The notes beneath the pieces are model-generated. The model searched no databases. It had not been told where the DNA came from and saw only the letters and a program-made list of their open reading frames with translations. This document shows, piece by piece, positions 33,001-49,758 of a stretch of 64,000 bases of DNA (the stretch's first letter is position 1; each line of letters begins with the position of its first letter). Both the position numbers and the translations under genes were made by a program. Location of the stretch: the NCBI RefSeq assembly GCF_008728515.1, contig NC_044995.1, positions 8,939,104 to 9,003,103 on the forward strand, written 5' to 3'. Source of the DNA: Papio anubis (taxonomy: Eukaryota > Chordata > Mammalia > Primates > Cercopithecidae).

Positions 33001-33159
33001 CGCCGCCTGCTCCTTCTGGGCGCCCGCTGGGCCGCGCGGATCGGGGCGGGGATGAGGCCATGGTCAGGGTCCCGGGCGAGCAGGGAAGGAGCCCCAGAGC
33101 AGGCGACCGGAGCTCGATTCGGCAACGGGACTCGAGTCCAGGTCCACACCGGGCTCCGA

Positions 33160-33570
33160 GCCCCGAGAACGTGAAGGGGCGGGGCTTCGGGCTCGGAACA
33201 AGGAGGAGCCAAAAGCTTTGGACCCGAAGGGAGACAGACGGGATCCGGAAAGGAGGCGGGGTCTGGAGCTCGGCGTGAGGGATGAGGATCGGTCTCCGTT
33301 CGGGTTCCTTCGGGCACAATCGGGAGCTTGAGTTCACGGGAGGCGGGGCCACAAACTTCGGCTCACTTCGGAGATAGTCGAGAACGGAGCGCTGGAGCTA
33401 CTGTGGGCGGGGCCACATGTTTCGGCTTTCTTCGGAGATAGTCGAGTCCTTAGTGTCACTGTTCCGATGTGGGCGGGACCACAGACTCGGCCGGATGTGG
33501 GTGGGGCCATAAGCTTCGGTTTACTTCGTAGATAGTTGGGTACAAGGGACGCTAGGATGATAGGCGGAGT
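33160..33570. repeat. GC-box tandem units, array 1
   Basis: Units of about 65 bp built as ggcggggccaca...ttcggc...cttcggagatagtcgag, starting near 33339, 33405 and 33505, with weaker relatives on either side. They lie at the probable bidirectional promoter. Confidence 0.7.
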
Positions 33571-34059
33571 CAACAGGTTCGCCAGATACCGATGAGGATT
33601 TACAAGGGGGCGGGGCGAAAGCGGCTTGCCCTCAAAGGGGCGGAACCCCGAGGGCCGGCGTGCGCCTAGGGGACGGGGCCAGGGTGACGAGCCTCAAGTT
33701 CCCAAGCTGAGGAGAGGAAGCGGCAGAGGGAGGTGCGCTCGGTGGGGCGGGGCCAAGGTGGTCACCGCGGGAGGAGGGCGGGGCTTCGAGCCCGCGAGGG
33801 GCGGGTCCTGACTCCCCCCGGCGCTGACGGGGCGGGATGACGAAGTTGACGAGAGGGTAGGCAAGAGCGGGTGGAGGAAGGAGCGCGTGGCGCGGTGCGT
33901 AGTGGGTGGCTCCGCCTCGACTGCGAGTTAGTGTTTATGAGGTGACTCGCTGGTTCTGTCGGTGGACCGTGGGACATTCTGAAGGGAAGCAAGGAGGCGG
34001 ACTGAGCGCTCCCAAGTGGGGTGAGCCCGCCCGAGCGGAGAGTGGACGGCGGGTGCCCA

Positions 34060-34425
34060 GGGGGCGGGGCTTTCGGCTATGGGGTTCGGTCGTCGGGCGG
34101 GAACTCCCCGTCGGGGGTGCGCTGGCGCTCGGAGGGGGCGGGGCCACAGCCTGCGGGACTGCTGGGAGCCGATGACGCCCGAACGCCGAACCTCAGGCGT
34201 CCAGCAGGAGGCGGGGCTACGGATTCGGGCGAGCCGAGAACCCCCGAACGCCAAATTGCTCGCGTTCGAGAAGGGGGCGGGGCTGCGGATTCGGTGAAGC
34301 CAAGGACGCCCGACCGCCGCACTTCTTGTTCGAGAAGGGGGCAGGGTTTTGTGCTGTGGGAGTCTGAGAGCTTGTAGGCCCGAAAGCCGAATCACAGTGG
34401 TTCGGAAAGAGGAGGAGCCAAGGCC
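34060..34425. repeat. GC-box tandem units, array 2
   Basis: Six GC boxes at about 34061, 34133, 34207, 34273, 34337 and 34406, spaced 64-74 bp. They share flanks such as 'cggattcgg', 'cccgaacgcc' and 'gttcgagaag'. The last two boxes are decayed. Confidence 0.75.
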
Positions 34426-34898
34426 GGAGCGTCCCGAAGTGGGTGTGGCCTTGGCAGTGCCTTAGCCTCGAGAGCTTCTTACCCCTGATGGAAGCACCCG
34501 AAGGGGGACGCCCACTTTGCAAGAGGGTGGTGCCAAAATGGACCTTTGTAAGGGGGCGTGTCGCCGCGCTTGGGGAGGTTTGTTTTTGAGACTCCAAGGC
34601 GCAATGGTAGGTACGGCAGTGTGGGCACAAAGCGGGTGCCGACTGCAGGGTCACAAGGGTAGAGCAGGGCCCCGGGGGCGCGGCGAGGGGCGAGGGCCGC
34701 GGGGCCTGGCGGGATCGCCCTGGGGTGGGGCCTGGCGCTCCGGCCCAGCAGGTGGTGAACGGCGGCTGAGCGAGGCCCCGCCCCCTGAGACCTAGGGGCG
34801 GGTCTTCGCCAAGACCCCGGGGGCTTTGCTTGTGCTCCGGTGGCCCGCGGCGCGCAGCCGTTTCGGTAACTGCTTTGCTTCCCGGCTCCCGCAGGAGG

Positions 34899-36919
34899 AT
34901 GCTGGTGGTGGAGGTGGCGAACGGTCGCTCCCTGGTGTGGGGAGCCGAGGCGGTGCAGGCCCTCCGGGAGCGCCTGGGTGTGGGGGGCCGCACGGTAGGC
35001 GCCCTGCCCCGCGGGCCCCGCCAGAACTCGCGCCTGGGCCTCCCGCTGCTGCTGATGCCCGAAGAGGCGCGGCTCTTGGCCGAGATCGGCGCCGTGACTC
35101 TGGTTAGCGCCCCGCGCCCAGACCCTCAGCACCACAGCCTGGTAAGGGGGCGTGGCTCGAACGCCTGGGTTCGGTGGGAGCGGGACTTGGGAGTCAGGAT
35201 TCCTGGTTTCCGAAGGGACCGTAAGCTTGGAGGTTCCAGCGACGTGTGCTTCTCAGGCCCTGACAGCCTTCAAGCGCCAGCAAGAGGAGAGCTTCCAGGA
35301 GCAGAGCGCCTTGGCAGCTGAGGCCCGGGAGACCCGTCGTCAGGAGCTCCTGGAGAAGATTACGGAGGGCCAGGCTGCCAAGAAGCAGAAACTAGAACAG
35401 GCTTCAGGGGCCAGCTCGAGCCAGGAGGCCGGCTCGAGCCAGGCTGCCAAAGAGAACGAGACCAGTGATGGCCAGGCTTCGGGAGAGCAGGAGGAAGCCG
35501 GTGAGTATGGGAGGTGGAGTCCACGAACCACGGGAAGGAGAGGAGAGATCTTTTGGAAATTTTAGCTGGGAATCCAGTGCCTGGGTCTCCCTGAGGGTGA
35601 GAAGACTTTGCCCCTTGGATTTACCAAACTCTTCTCTGTACTCCCCACCAGGTCCCTCCTCTTCCCAAGCAGAGCCTTCAAATGGGGTAGCCCCCTTGCC
35701 CAGATCTGCTCTCCTTGTCCAGCTGGCCACTGCCAGGCCTCGACCTGTCAAGGCCAGGCCCCTGGACTGGCGTGTCCAGTCTAAAGACTGGCCCCACGCC
35801 GGCCGCCCTGCCCATGAGCTGCGCTACAGCATTTACAGAGACCTGTGGGAGAGAGGCTTCTTCCTCAGTGCGGCTGGCAAGTTCGGAGGTGACTTCCTGG
35901 TCTATCCTGGTGAGTTTGGGTTGGGGCCTCTGGTTGCTGTGCCTTTCCATACGATCCCAATGTATTCTGCGTTTTTTTTTTTTTCTTTCTTTTTTTTTTG
36001 TCTTAATAGAGATAGGGTCTCTATTGTTGCTCAGGCTGGTCCCGTTTCCTGGGCTCAAGCAGTCCTCCCACCTCGGCCTCCCAAAGTGCTGGGATTACAG
36101 GCCCAGCTGCATTTTTTTTTTTTTTTTTGGTCTCACTTTCTCTTAGCCTCTGAAATTCATAGACGGACAGGAAACATTTTGGAGCTCCTGAACTCATTGG
36201 GAAAGCAGTTTAGCAACTTTTATTAAATGTTTACTGTGATCCAGAAGATTCGCTTAGAAGTAGTTAGACATCAGGCTGGGCGCCATGGCTCACGCCCGTA
36301 ATCCCAGCACTTTGGGAGGCTGAGACAGGTGGATCACCTGAGGTCAGGAGTTTGAGACCAGCCTGGCCAACATGGTGAAACCCCGTCTCTACTAAAAATA
36401 CTAAAACTAGCTGGGTGTGGTGGGTAGGCGCCTGTATTTCCAGCTACTCGGGAGGCTGAGGCAGGAGAATCACTTGAACCCGGGGGGCAGAGGTTGCAGT
36501 GAGCTGAGATCGTGCCATTGCACTCCAGCCTGGGGAACAAGAGCGAGACTTCGTCTCAAAAAAAAAAAAAAAAAAAAAGTCTAGAGCGGAATAGTTGGGT
36601 CCAAGAGCATCTGTTTTAGAGTATCCATAGTGATTGCTGAAATGATCTCAAATCTCCTCCCAGTGGTCGTTCCTGTGGCATCCAGCCCTCTGCCATTGGT
36701 CACTGCTTCAGTGCTTCTCTCCCTCCCCCAGGTGACCCCCTCCGCTTCCATGCCCACTACATCGCTCAGTGCTGGGCCCCGGAGGACCCCATCCCACTCC
36801 AGGACCTGGTTGCTGCTGGGCGCCTTGGAACCAGCGTCAGAAAGACCCTGCTCCTCTGTTCTCCGCAGCCTGATGGTAAGGTGGTCTACACCTCCCTGCA
36901 ATGGGCCAGCCTGCAGTGA
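34899..36919 (+). CDS. TSEN34: TSEN34, catalytic subunit of tRNA-splicing endonuclease
   Basis: Nuclear endonuclease subunit that cuts the 3' splice site of pre-tRNA introns in the TSEN2/15/34/54 complex. Coding exons are 34899-35141, 35257-35500, 35652-35909 and 36732-36919, all GT-AG, and give 933 bases, 310 codons plus stop, the expected family length. The N-terminus is MLVVEVANGRSLVWGAEAVQ. Residues about 80-165 are a low-complexity Glu/Gln/Ser-rich linker. The C-terminal nuclease domain carries the catalytic triad Tyr247 (in LVYPGDP), His255 (in RFHAHY) and a Lys near 286 (RKTLLL). The ATG follows four bases after an acceptor, so the 5' UTR is spliced. The gene diverges from MBOAT7 across a shared CpG island. 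Reading frame and splice sites are intact, in contrast to the genes to its left. Confidence 0.97.
35965..36125 (-). mobile_element. Alu monomer fragment in TSEN34 intron 3
   Basis: 'gagatagggtctctattg' to 'gctgggattacaggccc', bounded by two poly-T runs. Confidence 0.7.
36272..36580 (+). mobile_element. Alu, plus orientation, in TSEN34 intron 3
   Basis: Full length, 'ggctgggcgccatggctcac' to an 18-base A-tail. Confidence 0.92.
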
Positions 36920-37200
36920 ACTCCAAGACCTAGGGGGACATGGCTGTGTCTGCAGCAAGAGCCTTTCTAGATGTTCCCCGGCTCTTCTCTGGGAGTCTAG
37001 AACATCCTCCTACCTTTCTCTGCGGTTAGTTTTTGATTCCAGGTTTTCGAACACTACATCCTTTTTATGTTCTTCCTTGTTTGAAAGCACTTATTGGCTG
37101 TGTTTTTGTAGTTACCTGTTTTCACACTGTGAGCTTCCTGAGAATGGGGCCTGGGTTTGATTCATCTGTTTTCTACAGGGTTTAAGTCTCAGGAGATCTC

Positions 37201-37206
37201 AATAAA
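37201..37206 (+). terminator. TSEN34: TSEN34 polyadenylation signal
   Basis: AATAAA about 280 bases after the TSEN34 stop. Confidence 0.75.
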
Positions 37207-37254
37207 CTTGTTATATAAATGTTCATGATTTGAATGTTTATGACAAACTGGAAC

Positions 37255-37375
37255 CGGTGGATAGTCTCATCTGCATATACAGATGAGAAAAAGGCCTGGA
37301 GGAGGGGGAATGACTTGCCCAAAGTCACACAGTTAGTAAATAGCAGGCCTGGCCTTTCAAAATTGGTTTTCCTCA
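37255..37375 (+). mobile_element. MIR fragment
   Basis: 'gatgagaaaaaggcctggag' followed by 'ttgcccaaagtcacacagtt', the conserved MIR core order. Confidence 0.65.
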
Positions 37376-37471
37376 CTCCTAAATCTGCACTCTTTCTACC
37401 GCACTAAACTTCCTTTTGAAAAGATTTCTACAAAATTTCCCAGATGCATACAAAGGTTATAAATAAAAATA

Positions 37472-37795
37472 TAGGCTGGGCATGATGGCCCACACCTGTA
37501 ATCCCACAGAACTTTTGGAGGCCAAGGCAGGAGGATCGCTTGAGTCCAGGAGTTTGAGACCAGCTCTGGCAACACTGTAATACCCATCTCTACAAAAAAT
37601 AATTTTAAAAAAATTAGGGATCCCTTGAGCCTGGGAAGTTGAGGCTGCTGTGAGCTGTGATTGCACCACTGCACTCCAGCCTGGGAGACAGAGCAAGATC
37701 CTGTCTCAAAAATCTACATGTATATATATGTGTGTATATATGTAAATACACACACGTACGTGTGTGTATAGATATGTGTGTGTGTATATATATCA
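37472..37795 (+). mobile_element. Alu with internal deletion plus TG/TA microsatellite
   Basis: An old plus-strand Alu (37472-37712) lacking part of its middle. Its tail runs into a 'gtgtgtata'/'acacac' microsatellite (37715-37795). Confidence 0.8.
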
Positions 37796-38142
37796 TGAAA
37801 GGAAATGAGTATTGTAATTTCAGGAGTTCAGAGCATGGGGAGAGTGTCAGGAAGGACTCTGGAAGGCATTCTGCTTTTTCATGGCCTGGGTAGTGGTTGA
37901 GAATTTTTTTGATACTATACATTTATATTTTAGATTCTTTTTTTGGATTTGTTATATTCTGCAATTTTTATAAAAGCTAAAACACATGTATATGTATAAA
38001 ATATGCACTTACGAAATCATTTATCCATGTTTTTGCTTAAGAAAGTACTAGAACACTACCACTATTCCAATAATTACACCTTTATCTTATCAATATGCAG
38101 TTTTATTTTGTCACGTTTGTCAGTGTAATACATTCACATGGT

Positions 38143-38440
38143 GAGGCCGGGCGCAGGGCTTACAATCCCAGCACTTTGGGAGGCCGAGGCGGGCAGATCA
38201 CGAGGAGGTCGGAGTTCGACACCATCCTGGCCAACATGGTGAAACCCCGCCTCTACTAAAAATGCAAAAATTAGCCGGGCGTGGTGGCGGGTGCCTGTAA
38301 TCCTAGCTACTCGGCAGGCTGAGGCAGGAGAATTGCTTGAACTCGGGAGGCAGAGGTTGCAGTGAGCCGAGATCGTGCTACTGCACTCCAGTCTGGGCGA
38401 CAGAGCTAGACTCTGTCTCAAAAAAACAAAAACAAACAAA
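38143..38440 (+). mobile_element. Alu, plus orientation
   Basis: Full length, (AAAAC)n tail. 'cattcacatggt' flanks both ends (38130-38141 and about 38445-38456), a target-site duplication. Confidence 0.9.
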
Positions 38441-38514
38441 AAAGACATTCACATGGTAAAGTTCTGGGGCTGAAAGTCTCCACTGCTAGTTCTTCAATTT
38501 CTTCCCCCCATGTT

Positions 38515-38516
<2 letters not shown>

Positions 38517-38547
<31 letters not shown>

Positions 38548-38827
38548 AGACGGAGTCTCGCTCTGTAGCCCAGGCTGGAGTGCAGTGGCCGGATCTCAGC
38601 TCACTGCAAGCTCCGCCTCCCGGGTTCACGCCATTCTCCGGCCTCAGCCTCCCGAGTAGCTGGGACTACAGGCGCCCGCCATCTCGCCCGGCTATTTTTT
38701 GTATTTCTTAGTAGAGACGGGGTTTCACTGTGTTCGCCAGGATGGTCTCGATCTCCTGACCTCGTGATCCGCCCATCTCGGCCTCCCAAAGTGCTGGGAT
38801 TACAGGCTTGAGCCACCGCGCCCGGCC
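38517..38827 (-). mobile_element. Young AluYR with target-site duplication
   Basis: Near-consensus monkey AluYR ('ggccggatctcagctc', 'ggcttgagccaccgcg') with a long poly-T start. The 10-bp repeat cccatgtttc lies at 38507-38516 and 38828-38837. Confidence 0.93.
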
Positions 38828-38991
38828 CCCATGTTTCATTCATTCTCTTTTTTGTGTGAATTGAGCAGGCTCTAGAACCAGAATAGGTTTAGAGAGACTC
38901 CCATCTCCCCTCTTTCTTGCCATTCCCAGTAAACAGACTCATAGAATCTCAATTTCCTTTCAGTTTAGATTAATTTAAAATATGATACTGG

Positions 38992-39288
38992 GCCAGGCGT
39001 GGTGGCTCACGCCTGTAATCCCAGCACTTTGGGAGGCTGTGGTAGGCAGATCACCTGAGGTCAGGAATTTGAGACCAGCCTGGCCAACATGGTAAAATCC
39101 CATCTCTACTAAAAATACAAAAAAAAATTAGCTGGGCGTGGTGGTGCACACCTGTACTCCTAGCTACTCAGGAGCCTAAGGCAGGAGAATCACCTGAACC
39201 CAGGAGGCAGAGGTTGCAGTGAGCCAAGATCGTGCCACTGTACTCCAGCCTGGGCAAGAAGAGCTAAACTCCATCTCAAAAAAAAAAG
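38992..39288 (+). mobile_element. Alu, plus orientation
   Basis: Full length, 'ggccaggcgtggtggctcac' to the A-tail. Confidence 0.9.
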
Positions 39289-39455
39289 ACAAGACAGTAA
39301 CCCCTGCCTGGCCAATACTCTCTTTGTGCCTGCTTCATAAGTGGGTTTGTATGTCTATTCTCCACCCTTTCTCCTGTCTACAACAAAGTACTTAGAAGTC
39401 TCATTACCTCTGTCAGGAGTCTTCGCTCTGAAATGTTCCTCATTTAAAACCCTTG

Positions 39456-39592
39456 TGGCTGGGTGTGGTGGCTCAGACCTGTAATCCTAGCAGTTTGGGA
39501 GGCCAAGGTGGGAAGATCAGTTGAGCTCAGGAGTTTGAGACCAGCCTGGGCTGAACATAGTGAGACCTCATCTTGTCTCTATTTAAAAACAA
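39456..39592 (+). mobile_element. Free left Alu monomer (FLAM-like)
   Basis: A single left arm, 'ggctgggtgtggtggctcag' to an A-rich end. Confidence 0.75.
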
Positions 39593-39739
39593 AAAAACTT
39601 TTGTGACTGGTGTCCCCACATGTTGTCAGTCAACAAATTCTATAGGTGCCATGTTCAAAGCACTGTGGATCCACAGTTTGGCCCCACCCTCCACCTTCAC
39701 TACCAGCATCTTAGAAAAACCGAACCATGGCTCATTTGA

Positions 39740-39945
39740 TCTTGATAGCTTCCTAACTCATGCCCTGCCTGCTATTCTTGCCCCTCTATTGTCTGTTTTC
39801 AACAGAGCAGCCAGAATCATCATATTAAAAGTTAAGTCAGACCATGTCACAGCTCTGTCTAAAACTCGCCTGGAGTTTTCCATCTCAGAGTGAAACCCAA
39901 AGGTCCAACTTTGCAGCTTCCTCATGAACTGACCATGTGCATCTT
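39740..39945. mobile_element. LINE-2 fragment
   Basis: 'agcagccagaatcatcatat', 'agtcagaccatgtcacagc' and 'agagtgaaacccaaaggtcc' match the L2 3' end order. Confidence 0.6.
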
Positions 39946-39967
39946 CTTCCTTGCTTATTATTATTAT

Positions 39968-40255
39968 TTGTTTTTGAGACAGAGTCTTGCTCTGTTGCCC
40001 AGGCTGGAGTGCAGTAGCACAATCTCGGCCCACTGCAGCCTCTGCCTCCTGGGTTCAAGCGATTCTCCCACCTCAGCCTCCCAAGTACCTGGGATTACAG
40101 GCGCCGGCCACGGTGTCAGGCTAATTTTTTGTATTTTAGTAGAGACAGGGTTTCATAATAATTGCCCAGGCTCGAACTCCTGAGCTCAGGCAATCCACCC
40201 ACCTCAACCTCCCAGAGTGCTAGGATTATAGGCATGAGCCACCGCCCCCCCGGCC
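39968..40255 (-). mobile_element. Alu, minus orientation
   Basis: Follows (ATT)n; ends 'gagccaccgcccccccggcc'. Confidence 0.88.
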
Positions 40256-40520
40256 AGCTTTGTTCCTCTTTACTGCTGAATATTCCATTTATGGACATAA
40301 CTGCATTTTGTTTATCCATTCACCAGGTGATTGGCATTTGTTTCTAGTTACAGAATAATATACGCGTGTTCAAGATACAAAAATGCATAAAATTTGGCCG
40401 GGCATGGTGGCTCACACCTGTAATCCCAGCACTTGGGGAGGCTGAGGCGAGTGGATCACTTGAGTCCAGGAGTTCAAGACCAGCCTGGGCAATATGGCAA
40501 AACCCCATCTCAAAACAAAG
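40256..40520. mobile_element. L1-like fragment and Alu monomer
   Basis: 40256-40350 has the L1 phrase 'ttgtttatccattcaccagg'. 40398-40520 is a plus-strand left Alu monomer. Confidence 0.6.
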
Positions 40521-40589
40521 AAAACAAAACCCCATAAAACTGAGCAAGGTAGTTTGTAAGATATGGAAGTACAATGCAGATGACAATAA

Positions 40590-40800
40590 TGACGATGATA
40601 GCTAACACTAGGCGCTTTATTTACGCCAGACACTTTCCTAAACAGTGGATAGACTCCCACTTAATCCTCACAAATAAGCCTATGAGGTAGGCACTACCAT
40701 CATTCCCCGTTTTACAGAGGAGGACGCTGAGGCACAGATTGACTGAGAAACTTGTCGAAGGCACTGCAACTAGCAAGTGGTGACATGGCGTTTGAATCCA
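40590..40800 (+). mobile_element. MIR element
   Basis: 'ttaatcctcacaaataagcc', 'tatgaggtaggcactac' and 'ttttacagaggaggacgctg' in MIR order, and relatively complete. Confidence 0.8.
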
Positions 40801-41002
40801 GGCATCCGAATGGTGCGGATGCGGTGGAAGAGAAAGGGGTGGGTAGGACAGCTTCCTGAGGGGATACTGACTGCCCAGGCAGCAGCGTAGGGAAGAGAAC
40901 TGAAGAACAGGAGCTGTGGAGACAGATCATCGCATCCGGTGTGGACAGATGGGTATGCAAGCGGACAATAACCAGACTATATATAAAAAGAGAACTCTAG
41001 GT

Positions 41003-41285
41003 CAGGCGCGGTGGTTCACACCTGTAATCCCAGCACTTTAGGAGGCTGAGGCGGGTGGATCACTTGAAGTCAGGCGTTTGAGACCGGGCGTTCGAAACCC
41101 CGTCTCTACTAAAAACATAAAAATTAGCCGGGCATGGTGGTGGGCGCCTGTAGTGCCAGCTACTCGGGGCACGAGAATCGATTGAACCCGGGAAGCAGAG
41201 CTTGCAGTGAGCCGAGATCGCGCCACTGCACTCCAGCCTGGGTGACAAGAGGGAAACTCCGTCTCAAAAATAAATAAAAATAAAT
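41003..41285 (+). mobile_element. Alu, plus orientation, short internal deletions
   Basis: 'ggtcaggcgcggtggttcac' to an (AAAAT)n tail. Confidence 0.88.
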
Positions 41286-41479
41286 TAGTGATAATAGTAC
41301 TAATACTCCTTAAGTGGGTATTGATAATAGTACCATGGGGGAGGGCAACTTCTCCGAGAGTGCTCCATAAGTATGTATTGAAGATTGAGTAAGTACATTT
41401 AAAATTCTTAGAACAGTATGTGGCACATAGAAAGCGTTCCATAATGCCACATTATTGTCAGTGACAGAAATAACCTCGG

Positions 41480-41790
41480 CTGGGCGCGGTGGCTCACGCC
41501 TGTAATCCCAGCACTTTGGGGGGCCAAGGCAGGAGGCTCTCGCGAGGCCAGGAGTTCAAGACCAGACTGGGCAACATGGCAAGACGCCGACTGTACCAAA
41601 AAGAAAAAAAAAAAAAGTTACCCGGGCTCGTGGCGTGTACTTGTAATCCCAGCTACTGGGGAGGAGGTGGGAGGATCGCTCAAGCCCGAGAGGTTGGTCG
41701 GGGCAGCAGTGAACCGAGATCACAACACTGCACTCCAGCTTGGGCTACAGAGCGAGACCCTGTCTCAGAAAGAAAGAGAAATACCACCGT
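41480..41790 (+). mobile_element. Old Alu, plus orientation
   Basis: 'ggctgggcgcggtggctcac' to an 'agaaagaaagagaaa' tail. It ends less than 300 bases before the RPS9 start region. Confidence 0.85.
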
Positions 41791-41797
41791 CCAGGGA

Positions 41798-41864
41798 CGG
41801 AGAAGGATGATTCTCCCCGCTTCTCAGGAGGAGAAGCGGAGAAGGATGATTCTCCCCGCTTCTC
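41798..41864. repeat. Direct duplication, 39-bp offset
   Basis: The 28-base segment beginning cggagaaggatgattctcc occurs at 41798-41825 and again at 41837-41864. Each copy contains a GGAGAA...TTCTCC inverted pair. Confidence 0.9.
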
Positions 41865-41954
41865 CTTGCACGGAAGAAACCGAGTCCTCCCAGGTTAGCA
41901 CGCCGCTCTAGCCCAGCCTCACGTCTCTACTGCTTCTCAGCCAGCCAACGCCTC

Positions 41955-42072
41955 TTCTGATTGGCTCAGACGTGCCTGGTGCGTGATGACGTCACGACGC
42001 GCCGGCGTTACTATAAGAGCGTAGCCCGGTCGTTTGCGCGCCTCTTTGTCAGTGGCCGGGTCTTGCGCTTAG
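41955..42072 (+). promoter_or_regulatory. RPS9: RPS9 core promoter and 5' TOP exon 1
   Basis: A CCAAT box in reverse (attgg, 41960-41964), a perfect CRE (tgacgtca, 41987-41994), a weak TATA-like 'ctataag' (42011-42017) and a pyrimidine-rich initiator cctctttgtc at 42041-42050 typical of ribosomal-protein 5' TOP mRNAs. Non-coding exon 1 runs from about 42041 to 42072, then a gtaag donor. The terminal oligopyrimidine tract implies mTOR-controlled translation, as for other ribosomal protein genes. Confidence 0.8.
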
Positions 42073-42368
42073 GTAAGATGTGGTGATGTCCTTTTTCGCT
42101 AGGGTTTGGGTTGGATGGTCACGCGGGCCTTCCAAGCTTCCATGAGTAAGCTAAAGGCGTTAGGGATTGGAGTAGGGTGGTTGAACGGGAGTACAACACG
42201 GTAGTGGGGGAGGATACTGGCGGTGAGAGCTTTGGAGGTTATTCTCGCGAGATCCAGTCCGGGCGCCGCAAGGTTTTGGCGTAGTTGTGGGACTGCGCAG
42301 GCGCCGCCCGGAGCTCTTAGGCTCACGCTTCCCTCCCGGGCAGGCGCAGACGGGTAAGCGGAGCCAAC

Positions 42369-48739
<6,371 letters not shown>

Positions 48740-48786
48740 GCCCACCTTTCCCTCCTGGGCTGCTGGATTGTCTAGTTTTCCTGCCA

Positions 48787-48792
48787 AATAAA
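48787..48792 (+). terminator. RPS9: RPS9 polyadenylation signal
   Basis: AATAAA 48 bases after the stop codon, giving the very short 3' UTR typical of ribosomal protein genes. Confidence 0.9.
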
Positions 48793-48819
48793 CAGGATCA
48801 GCGCTTTACAGTTGGTGTG

Positions 48820-49740
48820 TGTGGGTGTCTCCTTGACTCTCCCCTGCTCTGAACATGCAGCCTTCCCTGGGAGGCTCAGGAGCGTGCCTACCAGACAGTG
48901 GTCCCCGGCCTCTCAGTACTTCTCTTCCACAGTACTGAACACATGTTTACCAGAAGCTTCTGTCATCAGGGGAGAGACCAATGGTCTTTTGGGAAAAACA
49001 GTGAAAAGCAGATGGAAATTCCAAGTAAGCCGGCGTTTGCATGTAGGGGCGGGAGGGAGCCTGTCGATGCCAGGCAGGGGAGGCAGCAAGTGGAGGTGGG
49101 GGCCCGTCCTGCCTGTGGCCCTGGGACCCTGACCCTGCCCAGCAAGAGACAGGTGGGGCAGAGCTGGCCTGAGACTGGTTGCTGGGGATGGTGAACTGTT
49201 AGTGACTGTTTTTGTTGGGGAGCACTTCACTGAATTTGCCAGTTTCAAAGCTTGTTTGTGTTGTGGTTGATGTTGGGCAAGTTTCCGGTTTTGTCTTCAC
49301 ATGTAGGGGAAGTGGGTTCGTGTAGGGGAAGGGGCATTGAGGGAACCCTTCCTCCTATCCGCATTTGGTGCTTCTGTGGACTCATGGTCAAGAGGTTGGC
49401 AGGCTTCCCTTTTCTCGGCCTTGTTGATCATCTGTGTTGGGAAGGGGTTTGGTTGCTGAGGAAGTGAGAAACTTGAACTTGTGCAACCCCTCAGGCTGCA
49501 GGCTGTAGTTGATTGGGTCCTTGTCTGGAGGCCTTCAGGGTTGGAGGTCAGTGCAGGGATGGCTCTGGAACACAGCTGAGTTGCTGTAAACCACGTGGAG
49601 AAGTCCACTGCCGCTTACTCGAGCTAGGTGGTGGCCCTTCCCTCGGTTGCTACTTGGGAAGTGATGGTGGTCTTGTTGGACGTCCATGGGGCCAGCTGCT
49701 GCACCGTCTGGGCTCACTGTGGTCTTGCTTGGAGCATGGG
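48820..49740. other. Intergenic, nothing recognised
   Basis: Unique-looking sequence downstream of RPS9. The part from about 49500 upward adjoins the LILR relic and could be its decayed 3' UTR. Confidence 0.35.
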
Positions 49741-49758
49741 GTCTGGGTCTTGTGTGGG

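Larger units (their letters stand above)
32700..34900. promoter_or_regulatory. CpG island spanning the divergent MBOAT7/TSEN34 promoter
   Basis: Sustained CpG-rich, GC-rich sequence with many GGGCGGGGC Sp1 boxes and no TATA box. MBOAT7 leaves to the left and TSEN34 to the right. Known human gene spacing would place both start sites near 33.3-33.5 kb, but the sequence alone does not fix them. Confidence 0.75.

Noticed and set aside
32640..33352. Long minus-strand frames over the CpG island
   Set aside because: GC-rich DNA is poor in stop codons. The frames overlap each other and the MBOAT7 5' region, with no family signature.
34217..35135. Minus-strand frames of over 200 codons opposite TSEN34
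   Set aside because: They are shadows of the TSEN34 first coding exon and the GC-box array.
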